Source: Rhodopirellula bahusiensis
GTDB lineage: Bacteria > Planctomycetota > Planctomycetia > Pirellulales > Pirellulaceae
Direction of reading: 5' to 3'
Assembly: GCF_002727185.1 (NCBI RefSeq)
Contig: NZ_NIZW01000007.1
Span: 124,001 to 188,000 of the forward strand
DNA length: 64,000 nucleotides
The notes beneath the pieces were generated by a model. That model was not told the origin of the DNA and searched no databases. It saw only the letters and a program-made list of their open reading frames with translations. Position 1 is the first letter of the stretch, and every line of letters begins with the position of its first letter. Shown in pieces: positions 26,755 through 35,979 of the stretch. The position numbers were made by a program, and so were the translations under genes.

Positions 26755-27963
26755 CTACTCGCTGAACAGCACGCAGATGGGGGTGGGAATCTGTTGCGTT
26801 TGGCGTGTGAAGGTCAGCTCACCCGTGTTCGCATCCACTTCAAAGACCGTGGCGGTGTGGCTGTCTCGGCCCGCCGCGATCAACCAACGACCGCTGGGAT
26901 CGAGGTTGAAGTTACGAGGCCAACCGCCGCGAATTGCTTCGACTTCGACCAGGTGCAATTGGCCGGACTCATCGACACGAAAGACGGAGATGCTGTCGTG
27001 GCCTCGGTTCGCGGAATACACAAATCTCCCGGTCGGATGCACTCGAATCTCGGACGAACTGTTGAATCGTTCCTTCGCTTTGGTTTCTTCCGACAGGGCA
27101 GCAATGGTTTGTCCGGCGGTCATCGTGCCCGTCTCCGCGTCGTAATCAAATACGGTGACCGATAGTGTCAGTTCGTTGAGCAAATAGATACGTTTGCCGT
27201 CAGGGCTGAACTTCATGTGGCGTGGCCCACCACCGGGAATCCCTTCGCCAAAACCATGATGTGTAAGCGATGGACTGTTCGGATCAAGTTTCCAAATCAC
27301 GACCTTGTCCATTCCCAAATCGGGAGTGAACGCGAATCGGTTGTCTGGGGAGGTGCCGACCCAGTGCGCGTGCGGCGCGTTCTGACGATTGCCAACCACA
27401 CCCGATCCCGCTGGTGACAACAATGCATCATGCTCATAGACACTGACGCGGCGTGCGACTGAGCCGTCATCATCCAACTCATACAATGTTGTCGAGCCAC
27501 CACCGTACTGCGCCGACAACAGCACATTTCCTGTTTGATCGGTCGACAAATGAGCGACGCCACCATCACCGCTTTCGACCGACCCCATCGAGACCAACTT
27601 CGCATCCTCGGAATCGGCTTGCACACGGTAAGCCGTGACACCACTTCCGCTGGCCGCGTACAGCACGGGCTTGCTCGGATGGATCGCTAAGAACCCAGGT
27701 TGCTGCGCTTTCACGGCCAAGCTCGCCGAACTCAGTTTCCCCGACTCGGTGTCGAACGTGGCGTGGTAGATCCCTTCGCTGGCACCGCCTCGAGGTGTCG
27801 TGGTTCCGAACCAAACGTTCAGTGTTTCTGCCATCACAGAACTCCCTTGCAAAGCTGCCACAGCGACCAATGCCCCCAGAACCCGTTTCGCTCCGGCCAT
27901 CACCCCAGTTTTTGCCTGGATTGTTGCTTTTGACTGTCTTGTGCCGCTCAAATCGCTTCTCAT
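26755..27963 (-). CDS. Lactonase-like seven-bladed beta-propeller protein (6-phosphogluconolactonase family)
   Basis: About 402 residues of the lactonase_7-bladed family. The ATG at 27963 is chosen because GGAGAG sits 6 bases upstream; a second ATG six codons earlier lacks a site. A signal segment near residues 25-45 (VLGALVAVAALQGSSVMA) indicates export. The body has the family pattern, with FLAIHPSKPVLYAAS, PHAHWVGTSPDNRFAFTPDLG, PGGGPRHMKFSPDGKRIYLLNEL, IRVHPTGRFVYSANRGHDSI and GGWPRNFNLDPSGRWLIAAG. Cytosolic 6-phosphogluconolactonase uses this fold, but an exported version probably acts on a different lactone or is not an enzyme. It is convergent with a sulfatase gene. Confidence 0.85.
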   Translation of the reverse strand: MRSDLSGTRQSKATIQAKTGVMAGAKRVLGALVAVAALQGSSVMAETLNVWFGTTTPRGGASEGIYHATFDTESGKLSSASLAVKAQQPGFLAIHPSKPVLYAASGSGVTAYRVQADSEDAKLVSMGSVESGDGGVAHLSTDQTGNVLLSAQYGGGSTTLYELDDDGSVARRVSVYEHDALLSPAGSGVVGNRQNAPHAHWVGTSPDNRFAFTPDLGMDKVVIWKLDPNSPSLTHHGFGEGIPGGGPRHMKFSPDGKRIYLLNELTLSVTVFDYDAETGTMTAGQTIAALSEETKAKERFNSSSEIRVHPTGRFVYSANRGHDSISVFRVDESGQLHLVEVEAIRGGWPRNFNLDPSGRWLIAAGRDSHTATVFEVDANTGELTFTRQTQQIPTPICVLFSE

Positions 27964-28169
27964 TTGCGTCTCTCCGATCATGGTTGCTCATTTCTGGGTG
28001 AGGTGGATAAGGCTCGTTGAAGGGGCATCATAGCCCGGCAAACCGACGGAGTGAGAAAGCCGAAGAGTCCGGGTTGCGGAGCCAAAAACGGGGCTATCGT
28101 CATGACATTGCCGATTCGCGGTGGTTTGATCTAGGATGCTAGTTCTCCGAACCTTTCCTGGGATCCGCT

Positions 28170-28361
28170 GTGCTATCAATTTCGCCCACCTATTTGCTGT
28201 ACTACCTGCCACTGATCATCGCGATCTCGTTGGTGTTTGGTGCGACGCGGCATGAGGATTTGTCGCTGATCCTGCGGCACGCTTTCCACACAGCCCGATG
28301 GATCACCGGCTTCATGGCGGTCGTTTTTGCCCTGGTCCTCTTCTTGGACTGGATGGTCTGA
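28170..28361 (+). CDS. Small membrane protein upstream of trkA
   Basis: A 63-residue protein starting with GTG at 28170 and ending 4 bases before the trkA ATG. Two membrane segments are visible: YLLYYLPLIIAISLVFGAT and ITGFMAVVFALVLFLDWMV, joined by a short polar loop with HEDLSLILRHAF. There is no known family. The tight spacing says it is co-transcribed with trkA. No TrkH or KtrB channel is present nearby. It may be a membrane partner for TrkA or unrelated. Confidence 0.65.
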   Translation: MLSISPTYLLYYLPLIIAISLVFGATRHEDLSLILRHAFHTARWITGFMAVVFALVLFLDWMV

Positions 28362-28365
28362 GCCG

Positions 28366-29712
28366 ATGAGGATTCTGACCCTCGGTGGCGGAACGGTTGG
28401 ACGCTGGATCGCCGACATGCTGTGCAGACGCCGGCATAGCGTCACGCTCATCGATAGCGATCCAGAGATCGTTCGATCCATCAATAGCGAATTGGACGTT
28501 CGGGCAATCGAAGGAAACGCTTCGCAGAGCACCGTGTTGTTCTCCGCGGATGTTCTCAGCGCCGACTTGTGCCTCGCGGTCACCGGAGACGATGAGGTCA
28601 ACATCGTTGCCGCGAGCATGGCCAAGGCACTGGGTGCCCGCCGCGCAATCGCTCGTGTTTACGCCCCCGCTTTTCGTGACCTGTCGACGTTCGACTATCA
28701 ACGTCACTTTCAAATTGACAGTCTGCTTTCGTTGGAACAACTTTCCGCATCAGAGTTGGCTCGAGCGATTCGCAACCCCGACGCGATTCCATTGGAACAC
28801 TTCGCTCGTGGCCAACTGCAAGTTTACGAGATGGATGTGGCGGCAGGCTCCGCGGCGGCGGGTAAGAAGCTGATGGAACTGCAACTTCCTCCCAGTGTTC
28901 GCGTGGGATCGCTTGCTCGGGAAGGTCGCATGTGGATCGCCAGCGGTGCCGATGAAACGCGTGCCGGCGACCGAGTCAGCTTGGTCGGGATGCCGGACGC
29001 CGTCAGCGTTGCTCGACAAATTTTTGGTGGTGAAAAACGACGACGCAAGCGATCCAAGGTCATGATCGCTGGTGGTGGTGAAACGGGCTACCACTTGGCC
29101 GGACTGCTCGGCCGTGAAGACTTCCGCACGGTGCTGTTGGAACAAGACGCGAAGCGTTCCGAGCAGTTGTCCAAGCTGCTGCCCGACGTCACCGTCGTGC
29201 ATGCCAACGCCAACCGTCGCAGCGTCTTGGAAGACGAAGGCGGAGGCACGGTGGACTACTTTGTTGGCTGCACCGGCAATGACGAGAACAACATCATGGC
29301 TGGCGTCGAGGCACGTGAACTGGGTGCTTCGCGGGTCATGTGCGTGGTCGGGCGACCGGACTACGCGAACGTGGTCGGAAAACTTGGCATCGACCTGGCC
29401 GTCAGTGAACGAGACGTGGTGGCTCGCCAAATCCTTGGGTTCCTCAATGAGGGAGCCATCATCAGCCAAAGCAAATTGCCCAACGGTTCGATCGGAGTTT
29501 ACGAGCTGGAGATTTTGGAAGGATCCGCTGTCACTCAAGCGTCACTGGCCAATCTGCCGCTCGCGGGTCGCTGCTTGATTGCCGCGATTCAACGAGACGG
29601 ATTCGTTCGCGTCCCAACGGCCAGCGACGTTCTCGAAGTCAACGACATCATCGTCGCATTGATCGATCTATCCGATGCCGACGAAGTCCTATCACTCTTT
29701 CACAGCGACTGA
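28366..29712 (+). CDS. trkA: Trk/Ktr-type potassium uptake regulatory protein TrkA
   Basis: About 448 residues with the duplicated TrkA layout: RCK/TrkA-N Rossmann domain (GGGTVGRWIADML at the start), TrkA-C, second Rossmann domain (AGGGETGYHLAGLLG near 230) and second TrkA-C. TrkA binds NAD(H) or ATP on the cytosolic face and gates the TrkH/KtrB K+ channel. No channel gene is in this window; the upstream neighbour is a 63-residue two-helix membrane protein. The stop is 2 bases before the GTG of serB, so the genes are probably one operon. The ATG at 28366 is chosen because the Rossmann strand begins there. Confidence 0.92.
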   Translation: MRILTLGGGTVGRWIADMLCRRRHSVTLIDSDPEIVRSINSELDVRAIEGNASQSTVLFSADVLSADLCLAVTGDDEVNIVAASMAKALGARRAIARVYAPAFRDLSTFDYQRHFQIDSLLSLEQLSASELARAIRNPDAIPLEHFARGQLQVYEMDVAAGSAAAGKKLMELQLPPSVRVGSLAREGRMWIASGADETRAGDRVSLVGMPDAVSVARQIFGGEKRRRKRSKVMIAGGGETGYHLAGLLGREDFRTVLLEQDAKRSEQLSKLLPDVTVVHANANRRSVLEDEGGGTVDYFVGCTGNDENNIMAGVEARELGASRVMCVVGRPDYANVVGKLGIDLAVSERDVVARQILGFLNEGAIISQSKLPNGSIGVYELEILEGSAVTQASLANLPLAGRCLIAAIQRDGFVRVPTASDVLEVNDIIVALIDLSDADEVLSLFHSD

Positions 29713-29714
29713 TT

Positions 29715-31028
29715 GTGCCCGCCACCACCAACGCTCCCGAGTCCAACCCCAACGCTGTTGTGAACGATTCCATCTTGCCTGCTCCCTACCCATCCTCCCA
29801 TCTCGCGATGGGTCCGCCAACGATCGTTTTGCTTCGATTCACCGGTGATGATCGCCCAGGTTTAACGGCGTCGATTTCGGAACGCTTGCACCGATTCAAT
29901 TGCCGAGTCATTGATGTCAATCAAGCGGTGATCCATCGATCGCTGTTGCTTGGAATGCTGGTTCAGATTCCCGGTAGCGAAGACCCGAAACGGTTGATGC
30001 GAAAGATGCGACGCAAGAGTCGAAAGCTAGGACTCAAGTGCAAAACAAAAATCGTCTGTGACCCTGACTACGACGCTTGGGTCAAACGTCAAGGCAAATC
30101 GCGATTCATCCTGACGCTGTTGTCACGCTCCGTCACCGCCGAGCAATTTGCCGCTGTCAGCCGATTGGTCTCCGACCAAGGACTCAACATTGACGTCATC
30201 ACGCGATTGTCCGGCCGCCCTGATCGCGAACCGGGTGACGAACTGACCCGTGCCTGCGTGGAGTTCTCGCTACGTGGCGACCCGACTGACGCCAACGCTC
30301 TCAAAGCCAGCCTGCTAGAACTCTCCAATCGTTTGAACCTGGATCTGGCATGGCAACGAGACGACGCCTTCCGCCGCAACCGACGCATCGTCGCGCTCGA
30401 CATGGATTCGACATTGCTGCAGGCCGAGGTGATCGACGAACTGGCCAAAGAAGCCGGCGCAGGCGAAAAGGTCAGTGCGATCACTGAAGCAGCCATGCGT
30501 GGCGAAATCGACTTCGATGAATCGCTACGCCAACGTGTGCAATCACTCGCAGGATTGCCTGAGAGCGTTCTTCCCAAAGTTGCCGAGCGACTTCAACTGA
30601 CCGAAGGCGCCGAACGATTGCTTTCGAACCTCCGTCGGTTCGGCTACACAACCGCAATTTTGAGTGGCGGATTCACCTACTTTGGCGAGCACCTGCAGAA
30701 GCTGTTGGGCATCGATCATGTGCACGCCAACCAATTGGAAATCATCGACGGAAAATTGACTGGACGAGTCCTTGGTCCGATCGTCAATGCCGAACGCAAA
30801 GCTTTGCTTCTCGAACAGCTTGCCGCGAACGAGGGCGTCGATCGCAAACAGATGATCGCGATCGGCGATGGCGCCAATGACTTGCCCATGCTCTCCAGAG
30901 CCGGCTTAGGAATCGCTTTTCATGCCAAGCCCATCGTCCGAGAATCGGCAGAACATCAAATGTCCACTTTGGGCCTGGATGCCGTTCTCTACTTGCTTGG
31001 CGTGAGAGACCGCGATTTGCTCGAGTGA
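29715..31028 (+). CDS. serB: Phosphoserine phosphatase SerB with N-terminal ACT domains
   Basis: A 437-residue protein from GTG 29715; an ATG at 29808, right before the first ACT strand (TIVLLRFTGDDRPGLT), is an equally reasonable start. Two ACT-like regulatory domains cover about 35-215. The HAD phosphatase domain has the nucleophile motif DMDST (D229, D231), motif II LSGGF, and motif III/IV GDGANDLPM. It removes phosphate from O-phosphoserine in the last step of serine synthesis. The ACT domains probably sense serine or another amino acid. It follows trkA after 2 bases, an odd functional pairing. Confidence 0.93.
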   Translation: MPATTNAPESNPNAVVNDSILPAPYPSSHLAMGPPTIVLLRFTGDDRPGLTASISERLHRFNCRVIDVNQAVIHRSLLLGMLVQIPGSEDPKRLMRKMRRKSRKLGLKCKTKIVCDPDYDAWVKRQGKSRFILTLLSRSVTAEQFAAVSRLVSDQGLNIDVITRLSGRPDREPGDELTRACVEFSLRGDPTDANALKASLLELSNRLNLDLAWQRDDAFRRNRRIVALDMDSTLLQAEVIDELAKEAGAGEKVSAITEAAMRGEIDFDESLRQRVQSLAGLPESVLPKVAERLQLTEGAERLLSNLRRFGYTTAILSGGFTYFGEHLQKLLGIDHVHANQLEIIDGKLTGRVLGPIVNAERKALLLEQLAANEGVDRKQMIAIGDGANDLPMLSRAGLGIAFHAKPIVRESAEHQMSTLGLDAVLYLLGVRDRDLLE

Positions 31029-31143
31029 GCGAAGACAACGAAACTTTTGAACAGTGATCGGGGCCCTAATAGCTCTCTATTGTCTCGATTGAAACTCCGC
31101 GTTCACGGAAACTTCATATTTGGCCGCTAGTCTGGCCACACCT

Positions 31144-31905
31144 ATGAAGCATTCACAAGAGCCACAACTGAGAATCCGACTATCACCGCTCGCGGGCGTT
31201 CCTTCGGGAGTTCCTAAATCGATCAAGGTCCACCACTTGCCGTTCTGCATTGGACGCAGCAAGGACTGTGACCTGACCATTCGGCGATCGACCATCAGTC
31301 GCTCACATTGTGTCCTCACTCTCCAGGATGGAATGCTTCACATCGCTGACCTTGGTAGCAGGCACGGCACGCTGGTCGATGGCAGCCGCCTGGAGGTCAA
31401 AACCGCCGTTCCGTTGTCACACAACCAACGAATCCAGCTCGACAAGATTGTCCTTCGTGTTTCCGTTCGGAACCGATTGACGAATGAGCCCATCGTGTCA
31501 GAAGCACTAGCCAAATCCTCGCCGCTACTGAGTGAGCTGGATTCGCTCTTGGACGAAATCGAACAAGGCAACCTGACCAACGAACACAGTGAAACGGAAT
31601 CCGCTGACAAGCAAACCAAGCCGACTCCGAAGAAGCAAAAATCGCCGTTGCCCATTCAACCATCGGTATCCGAGTCAGAAGAAGACTCGTCGGATTCCGA
31701 AAACAATTTGACTGACACCACTGAATTGGCGGCGAGCACAGACGACACAGTTGTGTCCGAAGACGCCACGCCAATCGACACGACTCGGACTGATCCGAGT
31801 GAATCCGGTCCCAAACGTCTGCCCGATCACATCCGCAAACGTTTGACGCAGGATTCACAGGAAGCCGCGAAGGATGCTCTCAAGCGACTCTTCGGTGGAC
31901 GCTAG
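31144..31905 (+). CDS. FHA domain protein with acidic Ser/Thr-rich tail
   Basis: About 253 residues from the ATG at 31144. An N-terminal forkhead-associated domain at ~10-110 has the phosphothreonine-binding residues: FCIGRSKDCDLTI, ISRSHCVL and LGSRHGTLVDG. The rest (about 115-225) is rich in Ser, Glu, Asp and Thr (SESEEDSSDSENN), likely disordered and a possible kinase target, then a basic end with RLPDHIRKRLTQD. FHA proteins are readers of Ser/Thr kinase signalling. It lies between serB (115-base gap) and the oxoprolinase gene (88 bases). Confidence 0.85.
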   Translation: MKHSQEPQLRIRLSPLAGVPSGVPKSIKVHHLPFCIGRSKDCDLTIRRSTISRSHCVLTLQDGMLHIADLGSRHGTLVDGSRLEVKTAVPLSHNQRIQLDKIVLRVSVRNRLTNEPIVSEALAKSSPLLSELDSLLDEIEQGNLTNEHSETESADKQTKPTPKKQKSPLPIQPSVSESEEDSSDSENNLTDTTELAASTDDTVVSEDATPIDTTRTDPSESGPKRLPDHIRKRLTQDSQEAAKDALKRLFGGR

Positions 31906-31992
31906 CGAAGCGTGACCACCCTCGTAGTCGAGCCTGATCGCTCGCTACAATTCTCGCATCCATCCCTTCGCCGAACCACAATTCGACTTTTC

Positions 31993-34900
31993 ATGCTCAA
32001 CCAATTGACCGAAGTCTGGGTAGACGTCGGCGGTACGTTCACTGATTGCATCGTCCAGCAGAACAACAACGACGGACACACTCAGCGAGATGCCATCAAA
32101 GTGCTCAGCAGCGGATTGGTGTCCGTGCGAGTGACAGGCCACAGCGACGACTTCACACGAATCGATGTCGAGCTTCCACCGCCTTTTGCCATCGATCACT
32201 TTTGGCAATCAGCGAACCTTCGCCGTTCGGGTGAAACGCAGATCGGCCACGATTACATCAGCGTGATCGGTTGCGAGCGACTCGGCACGAATTCGATCCG
32301 ATTGAAATTGGACCAACCAGTCGCTCAAATTCGCCGCGAACAGACTTGGGTGCTCGACGCAGGAATTGAATCGCCGATTTTGGCCACGCGGGTATTGCTG
32401 TCGCGCCCGCTGACTCAACCCCTTCCGCCACTCTCCGTGCGCATGGGCACGACACGCGGAACCAACGCGTTGCTCACTCGAAATGGTGCCCCAACAGCAT
32501 TGCTAATCACCGAGGGTTTTGCAGACCTACTTTCGATCGGAACCCAAGATCGTCCCGATCTTTTCGCGTTGGACATCGTCAAACCCAAACCATTGGCAAC
32601 TCGAACGGTTGAAGTTCGCGGCCGCTTGGATGCCGATGGCAATGAACTCATTCCGATTGACGAGCCGCACCTTCGCACGTGCTTGCAAGAACTCAAAGCC
32701 GCCGCTCCTGAGGAATTGGTGCTTGCGATCTGCTTGCTGCATTCCCATCGCAACGACGCTCATGAGCGGATCGTCCAGCGGATTGCGAACGAAGTTGGGT
32801 TTGCAAATATCATTCGCTCAACGGAGGTTGCATCGCTTCCCCGAATCGTGCCGCGTGCCGAAACGACGACGCTCGACGCGTACCTGCTTCCCATTTTGCA
32901 AGCCTACGTGGCACGAGTTTGGAAGCAGTTCGGTGGCGAAGCAAATTGTCATCTGCGATGGATGACCAGCGGCGGCAACCTCGTCGCGTCCTCTGGCTTC
33001 CGAGGCAAAGACAGTGTGCTGTCGGGTCCGGCCGGTGGAGTTGTCGCACTCGGCGAAGTCGCACGGCAATGCGGCGTGCAAGGTGCCGTTGGCTTGGACA
33101 TGGGCGGCACCAGCACCGACGTCAGTCGCTACGAAGGATCCGTGGGACGTCGGCAAGAAAGCATGGTCGGTGGGATACGCGTGCTCACGCCGATGATGGA
33201 CATCCACACCATCGCATCCGGTGGCGGATCCGTCTGTGCCGTTCGCGATGGCCGACTCACAGTGGGTCCAGACAGCGCCGGTGCCTTCCCCGGCCCCGCG
33301 TGCTACGGACACGGCGGACCACTTACGATCACGGACGTCAATGTCTTGCTGGGTCGACTCCCGATTGATCGATTTCCATTTCCGTTGAAGTTGGACGCCG
33401 CTCAAGAAGCACTTCGAAAAACGCATCAACAACTTCCAAACGAAAGCACGTTGAGTGCCGAACAACTCGCTGATGGCTTCTTGCAATTGGCGGTCACTCA
33501 AATGGCGGAAGCCGTCCGAGTCGTCACAACCGCGGCGGGAAGCGATGCGAGACAGATGGCATTGGTGGGATTCGGCGGCGCCGCGGGCGGCCACCTCTGC
33601 CAGGTCGCGGACTCACTGGAAATGACTCACGTGATCGACCATCCCGATTCGGGCTTGCTGTCGGCCGTCGGAGTGGGAGCGGCACCGATTGGCCGCATCG
33701 CGACCGAGTCTTTGCAGCTATCGATCGCTCCGCCGATTTCAGATTCCACTGACTCGGTTGGAACCCGAACGCTCATTCCCGAATCAATCCCAGCACTTCG
33801 AACCGCCGCGAAAAGTACGCAGGAACAATGCGAAAGCCACCTGCGTCAGGAAGAGAACATTCCGCCGGAAACATCCCTACAAGTCGTTCATCAATGCGAC
33901 GTGAGACCGCTTGGTACGCAATCAGCACTCACGATCGACCTCTTTCCTTTGGACACCTTGCCCGACCGGTTTGATTCGAAGCATCGATCCACCTTTGGAT
34001 ACACGCGGACTTCGATGCCCATCGAAGTGGTGGCCGTTCGCTGCGAAGCCACCATCAACCGGCAGCCAAGTCAGAACGGAGATCAAGAGACCGCAGACAC
34101 ATCCGCAACTGCCCGCGATTCAACTCGGAAATCCTCAAAACCTGCATCAATCTCGATGTGGGTTCAGGGAGCCTATCGAAAGGTTGATCTTTGGGACCGA
34201 AACGCTGTGATCACAGGGCAGGGCATTGCCGGACCGGCAGTGGTGGCGGGTCCCTATTCGGTCTTGGTGGTGGAACCCGATTGGACCGCAACAATGTCCG
34301 ACGCAGGTATTTTGCAGCTCAGGAAAGAAGTTGCGTCGTCTGGCTCGAGTCCAGCTCAACAAAACGCTGAGCAACTCAACGACACCATCGCCATGGAAAT
34401 CGCGGCGAGACGGGTCCAAGGAATCGCGGAAGCGATGGGCGAAGTCATCCGCAGGACCAGCGTCAGCGTCAATGTCAAAGAACGTCGCGACTACAGCTGC
34501 GCGGTTTTCCTTGGCGATGGATCTTTGGTCGCCAACGCGCCGCATGTGCCGGTACACCTGGGTGCGATGAGCCACACGGTTCGAAGCTTGATCGCCGACT
34601 ACCCAGCCATGTCGCCCGGTGACTCGTACATCAGCAACGATCCCTACGCCGGTGGCTCGCATCTGCCGGACATCACCGTCGTGACCCCGGTCTTTTGCGA
34701 CGACACGCTCGGTTCTTCCCGGCCGCATGATTGGCCGTGCGACTTCTTCGTCGCATCACGCTGTCATCACGCTGAAATCGGTGGCATGGTCCCAGGTTCG
34801 ATGGCACCCGCAGCGACTTGCCTGGCCGAAGAAGGTGTTGTGTTGCACAACGAATGCTTGGTCCGCGATGGAAAATCTCATCACGCACGAATTCGCGAAT

Positions 34901-35958
34901 TGCTTTCCAATGCGACCTATCCTTCGCGAAACGCGGACGAAAACATGGCCGACATCGCCGCGGCTGAAGCAGCGGGGCAGGCCGGTGCGAATCGAATCCA
35001 GGCCCTGGCTGATTCAATGGCCAAGTCCCGTTTGCTGGAACTGTTAAAGCAGTTGTTGCACGTCGCTGGTGAAGCCACTGCAGCGTGGATTGAAACTCTG
35101 GGAACCGAATCACGTGTCTTCGAGGATTCGCTTGACGATGGAACTCCCATCCGAGTCACTTTGCAACCAGACCAACCCGAGGGGCGATTGCGAATCGATT
35201 TCGCAGGCACGGGCCCCGTGCACGCCAACGGATTCAATGCCACTCCATCCATCGTGACCGCAGCCGTGCTGTACGTGCTCCGCTGTGTTGTGCCGGGTGA
35301 ATTGCCTCTTTGCGATGGAGTGCTCAAACGCATTGAGCTGATCATCCCGGACGGATTGCTGTCGCCTCCTGCCGGTTCGACACCGGAGACCAGCCCGGCG
35401 GTGGTTGCCGGCAACGTCGAAACCAGCAATCGCGTGGTCGATGTTTTACTGGGTGCGTTGGGCGTTGCGGCAGCCTCCCAAGGAACAATGAACAACTTGT
35501 TGCTCGGCGACAAAACCTTTGGCTACTACGAAACCATCGGCGGCGGTGCCGGTGCGACAGCCCATGCATCGGGTGCGGACGCTGTCCACACTCACATGAC
35601 CAACACGCGAATCACCGACCCAGAGATCCTCGAATCTCGACTGCCAGTCCGCCTGTGGCGTTTCGCGATCCGACGTGGAAGTGGCGGAACCGGACAACAC
35701 CGAGGCGGCGACGGAATGATTCGTGAAATGGAGTTCCTTCGTCCGCTGACCCTGTCGCTCATCACCTCTCGGCGAACTACTCGTGCGTACGGAATGCACG
35801 GCGGAGAACCGGGCCAACCAGGCCGTCAAACGCTCGTGCATCAATCTCAACGAACGGAACTCCCGTTCGCGACCAGTCAGGATGTTGAGGCTGGAGATCG
35901 GCTGATCATGGAAACGCCCGGTGGCGGTGGTTATGGCAAAGAACCGTCCGCCGAATGA
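31993..35958 (+). CDS. Fused hydantoinase/5-oxoprolinase (HyuA-HyuB type) with N-terminal insertion
   Basis: About 1321 residues from the ATG at 31993 (a GTG at 31912 would add 27). The HyuA half starts with WVDVGGTFTDC and includes RMGTTRGTNALLTR near 149, GPAGGVVALG and GLDMGGTSTDVS, forming the actin-like ATP site. The HyuB half begins near residue 790 with LNDTIAMEIAARRVQGIAEAMGE and has SYISNDPYAGGSHLPDITV and GGGGYG at the end. The family hydrolyses 5-oxoproline or hydantoins with ATP. Between GGTFTD and RMGTT there are about 130 residues, where human OPLAH has about 60; the extra part (VSVRVTGHSDDFTRIDVELP and onwards) looks strand-rich. The substrate is uncertain. Confidence 0.9.
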   Translation: MLNQLTEVWVDVGGTFTDCIVQQNNNDGHTQRDAIKVLSSGLVSVRVTGHSDDFTRIDVELPPPFAIDHFWQSANLRRSGETQIGHDYISVIGCERLGTNSIRLKLDQPVAQIRREQTWVLDAGIESPILATRVLLSRPLTQPLPPLSVRMGTTRGTNALLTRNGAPTALLITEGFADLLSIGTQDRPDLFALDIVKPKPLATRTVEVRGRLDADGNELIPIDEPHLRTCLQELKAAAPEELVLAICLLHSHRNDAHERIVQRIANEVGFANIIRSTEVASLPRIVPRAETTTLDAYLLPILQAYVARVWKQFGGEANCHLRWMTSGGNLVASSGFRGKDSVLSGPAGGVVALGEVARQCGVQGAVGLDMGGTSTDVSRYEGSVGRRQESMVGGIRVLTPMMDIHTIASGGGSVCAVRDGRLTVGPDSAGAFPGPACYGHGGPLTITDVNVLLGRLPIDRFPFPLKLDAAQEALRKTHQQLPNESTLSAEQLADGFLQLAVTQMAEAVRVVTTAAGSDARQMALVGFGGAAGGHLCQVADSLEMTHVIDHPDSGLLSAVGVGAAPIGRIATESLQLSIAPPISDSTDSVGTRTLIPESIPALRTAAKSTQEQCESHLRQEENIPPETSLQVVHQCDVRPLGTQSALTIDLFPLDTLPDRFDSKHRSTFGYTRTSMPIEVVAVRCEATINRQPSQNGDQETADTSATARDSTRKSSKPASISMWVQGAYRKVDLWDRNAVITGQGIAGPAVVAGPYSVLVVEPDWTATMSDAGILQLRKEVASSGSSPAQQNAEQLNDTIAMEIAARRVQGIAEAMGEVIRRTSVSVNVKERRDYSCAVFLGDGSLVANAPHVPVHLGAMSHTVRSLIADYPAMSPGDSYISNDPYAGGSHLPDITVVTPVFCDDTLGSSRPHDWPCDFFVASRCHHAEIGGMVPGSMAPAATCLAEEGVVLHNECLVRDGKSHHARIRELLSNATYPSRNADENMADIAAAEAAGQAGANRIQALADSMAKSRLLELLKQLLHVAGEATAAWIETLGTESRVFEDSLDDGTPIRVTLQPDQPEGRLRIDFAGTGPVHANGFNATPSIVTAAVLYVLRCVVPGELPLCDGVLKRIELIIPDGLLSPPAGSTPETSPAVVAGNVETSNRVVDVLLGALGVAAASQGTMNNLLLGDKTFGYYETIGGGAGATAHASGADAVHTHMTNTRITDPEILESRLPVRLWRFAIRRGSGGTGQHRGGDGMIREMEFLRPLTLSLITSRRTTRAYGMHGGEPGQPGRQTLVHQSQRTELPFATSQDVEAGDRLIMETPGGGGYGKEPSAE

Positions 35959-35979
35959 CTTGAGTTCCCTTGAATTAGA

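Noticed and set aside
28750-29538. 262-codon reverse frame opposite trkA
   Set aside because: Antisense shadow of the duplicated TrkA domains.
32818-33594. 258-codon reverse frame opposite the oxoprolinase gene
   Set aside because: Antisense shadow of conserved HyuA motifs.
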